A stretch of DNA of 14,009 nt from contig NWUY0300010769.1 of assembly GCA_004151065.3 (NCBI GenBank), forward strand, positions 38,849-52,857, written 5' to 3'. The notes beneath the pieces were generated by a model. It was not told the DNA's origin. It saw nothing but the letters and a program-made list of their open reading frames with translations, and made no database searches. How positions within the stretch are numbered: position 1 is the stretch's first letter; each line of letters starts with the position of its first letter. Source of the stretch: Larix sibirica (taxonomy: Eukaryota; Streptophyta; Pinopsida; Pinales; Pinaceae). Of this stretch, positions 8,246-14,009 are shown one piece after another. The position numbers and the translations under genes were made by a program.

Positions 8246-8583
8246 CTCAAATGCTCCACAGTGGCTGAATATATAACCCTCAAAGGAGGTGGACGGTCGA
8301 ATCAGAGCGTTTTCTAGCATATGGAAGTCCAAAGATCAACATGGTCACTACTTGAGAAGGAAAACCCAAAATATTTTTAATTTTGAGCATGAAACCCGAT
8401 GTACACGGGAAGTACTGGAGCAACATGCGTATACGCAGGTTGTAGTGCTGGTAGGTTGCATACATAAACAAAAATGTGCTTTTTAGCGGTTTCTCCGAGC
8501 AAGAGGGATGATATGGGTCTATAGAGGGACATGGAAGTCCATCAAGGCATGTTGCATAAGGTGTGGAAAATAATGCTATAACA
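8246..8583 (-). repeat. 5' LTR of element A (U3 side and TATA region)
   Basis: About 85% identical to 1-337. On the minus strand it starts TGTTATAGCA at 8583. The inner end is not defined because the comparison stops at window position 1; it probably continues to about 8167 (purine-rich GAGGGAGGAAAAAGAGAGAG then ATATGGAGG). A 63-codon open frame (8280-8471) has a counterpart at 35-226, probably fortuitous. No PBS complementary to a tRNA 3' end was recognised. Confidence 0.65.
8270..8276 (-). promoter_or_regulatory. Candidate TATA box of the LTR promoter
   Basis: TATATAA on plus, TTATATA on minus; its counterpart at 25-31 is in the best-conserved part of both LTRs. On the minus strand it lies about 310 bp from the LTR start, a sensible U3/R position, with GC-richer sequence just downstream. 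The motif is nearly symmetrical, so strand is assigned from the coding direction. Confidence 0.35.
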
Positions 8584-10375
8584 GGTGCACCATAGACATT
8601 GGCATCTCACAATAGTTGGATAGACTAAGGGAAGCTTGCAAGGAACTTGGCAAGGCAAAGAAGGTTGTCATGAGCAACCTTGTCCATAGGCATGTATTAT
8701 GCATAACATATGAACTAGCAAGAATAACTCATTGGCTTATATATGACTTGGGCATACTTGGATAGGCACGCTTAGTTAGGCATATCAACTGGACAGACTA
8801 AGTTGGGCACACTTGGATGGATGCATGCCAACCAGGAGCACTAGGACACACGTGAAATGGATGGATGTTGGATTGGTGCACTGTTGGGCCTGCATGTCTT
8901 AGATTCATTGTACTTTTGTAAAAGAGTGGTAAGCATGTGTCTTCCTTCCCTTGTTGTATACAAAAAACATTCTTCTTATAAATAAAGTTCAAGGCATCCA
9001 CCCTGGGTGTTGCTTGTACATGTGCATGCGTATTGTGGCTTGTTTATCGAGTTGAATGTGGTTATATTTCCTATGATGCTTTTTGTTGATTAACTTTTGA
9101 CATTAGTTAAGTATTGAATCTTGTTAAGTACAAGTATTGTTGGGATGCTTTAAAGGTTGCAGTTGGACACAAGACTAACTGTTGAATGAACTTGATTGAG
9201 TAGGACTTAGTTGTATTTGGTATATTGTAGTCTAAGGTGAAGTTATAGGTATATATTAGGTGAAGAAGCACAGTCTAGTTGTAGTAGGTGTAGGTTGGTC
9301 AAGCCCTTGTGACAGAGGCAAGGTAGTGCTGCATGACCTCAAGTGTTGAAGTGAAGTTGGGAAACCCCTAGGTTTGAAGAAAAAAGTTTGGTCACACTAT
9401 AGGTCCATGACAATACACCTCTAAGTTCCTCTTTGACAACATAAACTTTACATAACTTGCTTATCTATCCTCTTCTCTCAATTTCTTTTTGGGAAATAAC
9501 TCCATGTGAGATTTTAGGCATCTCCCTCATTTCAAGGATGGCACCCATTGTAAAGTGGGAGTGTAGACTTAGTGCGCTTAACTCGATGGGAATTAAATTG
9601 GGGCTTTGCACAACACGCTAAATTACCAATAACATCTTGGCAACAATGGCACTAATTGATTGAGCTATCTATTGGGGCTTCTTCTCTCAATTATTATCTT
9701 GCAATCTTCCAATTTATACATTTCGATTGCTTGCCATGGTAGACCTAATGACTAATCAAATGCTTGTCCTATGCTTATCTTGATAAAAAAGAAAATGAAG
9801 GATTTTAAATACAAGAGGTGCTTTTACACCCAAAACTCCTTTATAATAATTTCCTTCCATGTTCTGCACAACCTAGCGACCCAAGCCACAATGTTCCTTC
9901 GCACGAGCTAATTGGTCTCATTGCTCTCAATTTCCTCAATCTATGAGTAACTCATAGGGGAAAACACTCCTAAGATTGGTAGTGGTTTTGTAGTGATTAT
10001 CATTGCCAACAACTGAAGTGGCATAATTTGAGTGTGAACGAGATCTGCAACACTCCTCTTTAAAATGATTCCAATGTTGCCTCCATGTTGTAAATGATGT
10101 TCTTGATTGGAGGCATTAAGAACAAAGCCTCAAGGTGCGAGGGCACATTGAAACCTTTAAGTTTAAGCTTCAACTACTTGCATTTTCAATTTTTTTGCAT
10201 AATTTGCAAGTATGGCCACAAGATTAAACCCTTAAGGTGCAAGAAAGCTTTGAATAGACACAACAAGTAACAAAGAATTACAAGATGGATGACGAAGCAT
10301 TTGATAGTGTTATGAAGTGTATTCAATATGGTGGGTTGTAAGGTATAACAAGAAATAATTATTAGATGGCGATCA
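8584..10375. other. Intervening non-coding sequence, no gene supported
   Basis: About 1.8 kb between the 5' LTR of A and the start of copy B. Only short open frames occur, with no recognisable domain. It is unrelated to 338-2130, although that segment occupies the equivalent place relative to the left LTR. Short imperfect direct repeats occur: CTTGGGCATACTTGGAT (8747-8763) against GTTGGGCACACTTGGAT (8802-8818), and TGGATAGACTAAG (8618-8630) against TGGACAGACTAAG (8790-8802). A TATAAATAAAG string near 8978-8988 could be a relic TATA or poly(A) signal of another LTR, but no LTR partner was seen. Confidence 0.5.
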
Positions 10376-11702
10376 TTGCACGAACATGGACTACAACCTG
10401 GATTTAAACCGGAAAATATTCCTGAATAAGTCAACAACACAAGGCTCCATACGAGGGGTTCACTGTATGTTGTATTGAATACCCTCCTTATAAACATAAA
10501 ACATAACCTTCATGTCCTTCCTTCTATTGATATGCGTTATCACTATACCATAAAGATGCATACCGCGTAGTCAAACAATGCCCTTCCTGATATGCAAATT
10601 GCGAGTCCTCTGGCTCATTCCAAGCAACTAATACAATGAAAATTATTAACCAAGAATAATGAAATGGACTAACTTTTTCTTGTGCATCAAGGGAATCACT
10701 CAAAAACTCATTGAGTAGGAATGTCACTTAGTTCAAATGGAAACCTTTGACACATTGCTCGACCAATGCTATTACTACTGCAGAGACCTGATCGGGGCGA
10801 CACTTCCTCTGCAATTTACTAGCCAGTGCCCATGTCTCAAATCTCATTGGCTGATCATCAATTGAAGCTACATTGTGGCCTCGAGTGCTCTTCTCCAACC
10901 CGTACTTATCCTTCATTTTGTCATCAAGCTCCTTGTCTTTTTCTTTTCCTATGAAATAGGCTGCTGGATCTGGTCCTGCGGATGGCAACCTCGTAATCCT
11001 CAACACTAAGTCTGTATCTATTGAAATTTTTCGATCTAACCATCGAATTCCGCCATGCACACATACTAACAGCTACTCGACACATGTATTAACTTCTGCA
11101 CTCCAATCAAAATGTGGTATTTCTAGAAGGGCCAATATGCTAGATTTTTCCAATCTTGTAGCCCATGGATGTGGTTCAACAACCCGAGCAGTCGTGTCTT
11201 TATGACACACTTCCACTAAGTATTTCTCTGGAGAAAAATCCAAGAACTTATTTCTATCAACCATGACATGATTTGGATACCGTAGGTTTGGCACTTTGCC
11301 TAGCATATCACCTTCCTTCTTTACTCCTTTCGGGATTTTCGATGTCTACATAGTATACTTCGCATCCTTGATAAACCTTATTAGTTTGGCATTCTGATTC
11401 CTTGGCGACACATATGGAGGCAAAACAGACAATAGACTGGAAGCCGAGGCCTTTGCATCTTGTCTTCCTTTGGTGCAGGATTCCATGTTCTTTGTTTGAG
11501 CTGACTTTATTACTAGTGTGGGTGACCTTTTTGTCACCACTGGTATCACTGATGACACTACTATTGCTACAACCTCTGGTTTTGTAACACTCTGTGGTAT
11601 TCTTGACTCCATGAATTCTGTGACAATTTCCTTGAGTGAACGTTCATGTATAATCAGACACACTCTTGCACAACACATCAGTTTCTCAACTTCATTCTTA
11701 GC
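10376..11702 (-). pseudogene. Accessory frame fragment (copy B), truncated
   Basis: Counterpart of 2131-3457, with the same stops (11346 TAG, 11073 TAG, 10728 TAA, 10524 TAG). It has one difference: Trp replaces Arg in the HFDxSAEV stretch (11105). The basic and coiled-coil C-terminal parts are missing because the copy starts at 10376. Only the N-terminal third, with the hydrophobic SWLIIFIVLVAW stretch, remains. Function unknown. Confidence 0.6.
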
Positions 11703-12088
11703 TCAACTCTTAATAGCACTCGACAAACAATGACTTTAATAGCTCGAGCATCCTGTCTCGTCGTTGTATTAACTTTGGATTTAGCATATTTGACCAAATA
11801 TTTCCTCAGGATTTAACCAATCTGACATTTATTTTCCTTTCTCCTTTCACACTTTCTCATCACTTCTTGCATTAAATGTAATCATTTCATAATCGACTGA
11901 CACGTTTTGTGATTAATGCAACACTTTATTACTTTTGACCATTTTCTTTTTTAAATCATCTTCGACATATCTACATCTATACATGTGTTCCTAAGTAACT
12001 TCAACATTTTCCTACTCTTATGTGCAGACTCCTTTAGCGTCCAGTGCCCGTTTCAACTACACTCACCACCTGGACATGGCAGTTCTTT
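11703..12088 (-). other. Spacer between integrase and accessory frame (copy B)
   Basis: Same as 3458-3843 on visual comparison; no gene supported. Confidence 0.35.
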
Positions 12089-13287
12089 TTAGTCTCGATG
12101 GAGGAAAGTTTGACTGTACCTATATAGTTTTAGGCGACTCAAATTGACAAAGCCATCAATGAATTCCCCATTCAACTTTCGCAGTTGTATATTACCCCCT
12201 TCTGTTACATATTTATTCACATAAGGTCCTGACCAGTGCATTCTGAACTTATGAGGGTGTTTGAAGAACTTACTATCATAGAGGATAACTAGGTCTCCCA
12301 CCTGGAACTTCTTTTGCTTTATATGTCCATCATGCCATGCCTTCTCCCTTGATTTCTATACTTGTTGATGAAAACTTGCAATAAATCTGTCTTCTTCTAA
12401 CTTCAATAACTATGACAACCTTTCTTCTAATGCTCCAGTATCTGTCATCTCCGTAAATGCAGCAATCCTTAAACTTGGTACAATGCACTCCATATGAATT
12501 ACATCTTCTTGCCCATATACCACTTTAAAAGGTGTCTGACTTGTCAATTTTTACAAGCTGTTCGATAAGACCATAGTATTGATGGTATCCTTAAGTCCCA
12601 ATCGTTGCGGTTCACATTGCATACTTTAGTCAACGAACTCTCTAAAATTTTATTCAAATCCTCGAAAGTTCCATTAGCTTGAGGATGGTATGGCATACTC
12701 TTCTGATGGTAGATATGAAATTCCTTCGCCAATCCTTTAATAGTCAAGTTTAAGAAGTGAGTTCCTTAATCACTCATTAAAATCCTAGGACAACCAAACA
12801 TGGTAACCACATTTTCAAATAAGAACTTCGCAGCAATTGCATAGTTGCAATCTCGAACGGGTTCAGCCTTAGCCCACCTAATCAAGTATTATTCCGTAGT
12901 TATTATGTACCTAGCTCATGTTCTCTTCACAGGTGGGTCAATTGGTTCAATAAAATCAATAGTCCATTTATCAAATGCTTTTAAAGTTACCCGAGGGACT
13001 AATGGAATTTGATCTCTTCTTGAAGATTTTCCAACCCTTTGACAAACATAACAAGGTCTGTAGTTCTCGTTTGCATCCTTATGTAATGTAGGCCACCAAA
13101 GACATGCCCTTAATACTTTCCGTGCTATATCCTTACCTGCATAGTGTCCCCTTGCAACACTGTCATGGGCCTCTACTAAGATCATAGGTCTTTCATGCTC
13201 TAATATGCATCTTCTCAAGATTTCATCTTGACCCAATTTATACAATTGTCCTGCTATAAGCTGGTAATCTACTGCCTTTACAACCAA
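12089..13287 (-). pseudogene. Integrase domain of pol (copy B), broken
   Basis: Counterpart of 3844-5042. The HHCC zinc module lies in 12916-13287, the core with [10 protein letters not shown] in 12544-12747, and the GPY-type C-terminal module in 12089-12301. It has the same TAA after the second catalytic Asp (12766-12768) and the same phase change before the C-terminal module, so it was inactive before duplication. Confidence 0.85.
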
Positions 13288-13476
13288 ATAATTATTCTAT
13301 GCTATAGTATAATCCTTAGGAGACATACTTGTACTCAAGAACTGAACAATGTCTTCATAGTAATTATCCACCATCCTTACCGAAAATAACTGTGCATTAG
13401 GAAAATTATCCTCTAAGCCTGCTAGTTCTTCTCCTGTCTCCAACCTCAACAAATGATCAAGACCTACATTTAACTT
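13288..13476 (-). pseudogene. RNase H to integrase connector (copy B)
   Basis: Counterpart of 5043-5231, with the DHLLRLE and AQLFSVRMVDNYY marks in the same phase as its neighbours and the same flanking stops. Confidence 0.6.
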
Positions 13477-13836
13477 TCATGGTTTGACTACAATTTCAAA
13501 ATCATATTCTTGAAATAATAAATACCACCTAGAAATCCCCCCCAACACTGGCTTATTGACCAGGTATCTTAAAGTGGTATGGCCACTATACATTTTAAAA
13601 TGAGACCCCAACAAATAATGTCTAAATGTTTGCAGTGTAGACACCATTGCCGAACCTTCCCTTTTTGTTGTAGTATAATTCCGTTCAGCTATTGATAGCT
13701 TTATGCTGGTAAAATAAATTGGGTGATCTATACCTCCCTCTCGAGGTTGGGTCAAAACTACACCCAAATCTAGATCAAGTATCGAATTGTACATGGAATT
13801 CTTTTCTCCAATCTGGAAAGACCATAATTGGTGCAA
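13477..13836 (-). pseudogene. RNase H domain of pol (copy B), degraded
   Basis: Residue-for-residue match to the domain at 5232-5591, including SGH in place of the TDH catalytic motif. Inactive for the same reasons. It lies between the integrase connector and the partial RT thumb. Confidence 0.85.
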
Positions 13837-13851
13837 TTACCATCTTTTATT

Positions 13852-14009
13852 TCAACATGTCCAAATTTTCTGGCACTCATTCCACGGAAATTTAACATCC
13901 TTTTTCAACAATTTCTTTATAGAGGCAGTGATTTGTGCATATCCTTTAAAAAAAATTGTGTAATAACCTGTATGTCCCAATGTTGTTCTCAACTGCCGCA
14001 CTAATGTTG
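13852..14009 (-). pseudogene. RT thumb/connection fragment (copy B), cut by window end
   Basis: Counterpart of 5607-5764. The open frame runs off the window; it includes the LGHTGYY mark and the KKLLKKD stretch. The catalytic YLDD part, if present, lies beyond 14009 (expected near 14212-14223 if the offset of 8245 holds). Confidence 0.75.

Larger units (their letters stand above)
1..8583 (-). mobile_element. Degenerate Ty3/gypsy-type LTR retrotransposon, element A
   Basis: Minus-strand remnants of protease, gag, reverse transcriptase, RNase H and integrase lie between two direct repeats that end in the same TATAACA (337 and 8583). RT followed by RNase H and then integrase is the Ty3/gypsy order; Ty1/copia has integrase before RT. 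Every domain carries stops, frameshifts or lost catalytic residues, so the element is non-autonomous. The left end lies outside the window, so target-site duplication cannot be tested. No primer-binding site was found inside the right LTR. Element limits are inferred from the LTR-like repeats; family assignment is firm, lineage is not. Confidence 0.85.
10376..14009 (-). mobile_element. Element copy B, truncated, near-identical to 2131-5764
   Basis: Begins abruptly inside the accessory frame and runs off the window within RT. It shares every disabling mutation checked with copy A, so both descend from one already dead copy by DNA duplication, or are one locus assembled twice. No 3' LTR or PPT accompanies its left end. 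A minus-strand open frame at 10186-10497 merely spans the junction. Confidence 0.92.

Noticed and set aside
8798-9001. Minus open frame in the intervening segment
   Set aside because: Short, no recognisable motif and no supporting context.
10186-10497. Minus open frame of 103 codons
   Set aside because: Crosses the copy-B junction at 10376 in a phase different from the accessory frame; chance joining.
1-14009. CRISPR array, tRNA, rRNA, bacterial operon or antiviral system
   Set aside because: No regularly spaced short repeats, cloverleaf or rRNA signature was seen; the content is eukaryotic LTR retrotransposon sequence.

Overview
The window suggests a repeat-rich plant nuclear genome. There is no recognisable host gene. 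Nearly everything identifiable belongs to one decayed Ty3/gypsy-type LTR retrotransposon family read on the minus strand. Point stops at probable Gln/Arg codons, with frames otherwise largely kept, fit slow decay of a methylated, silenced element. Host group and retrotransposon lineage cannot be fixed from sequence alone.

Element A fills 1-8583, so its 5' end is on the right. Right to left it has: a 5' LTR (8246-8583, perhaps continuing to about 8167); an aspartic-protease-like domain (about 7757-8163); a linker; a gag-like domain (about 6942-7500); a gag-RT linker with a 167-bp repeat joined at an ambiguous base; reverse transcriptase (about 5607-6460); RNase H (5232-5591); integrase (3844-5042); a spacer; a long accessory reading frame (344-3457); a polypurine-like tract; and the outer part of the 3' LTR (1-337, running off the window). 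The protease-like domain lies before the gag-like domain, which is not the usual gag-PR-RT-RH-INT order. The accessory frame, over 1,000 codons, has a basic middle and a coiled-coil-like C-terminal half.

From 8584 to 10375 there is about 1.8 kb with no gene I can support. At 10376 a second copy (B) of the element begins abruptly inside the accessory frame and runs to the window end. Positions 10376-14009 match 2131-5764 at a constant offset of 8245 with one difference seen (2860 G / 11105 A). The same disabling stops occur in both copies, so B arose by DNA duplication (or assembly error), not by a new transposition. The two LTRs of A are only about 85% identical, yet they are also spaced 8245-8246 bp apart.

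The genes once formed one replication unit: gag-like shell, protease, RT/RNase H for cDNA synthesis, integrase for insertion, and an accessory product of unknown role. All are broken here.
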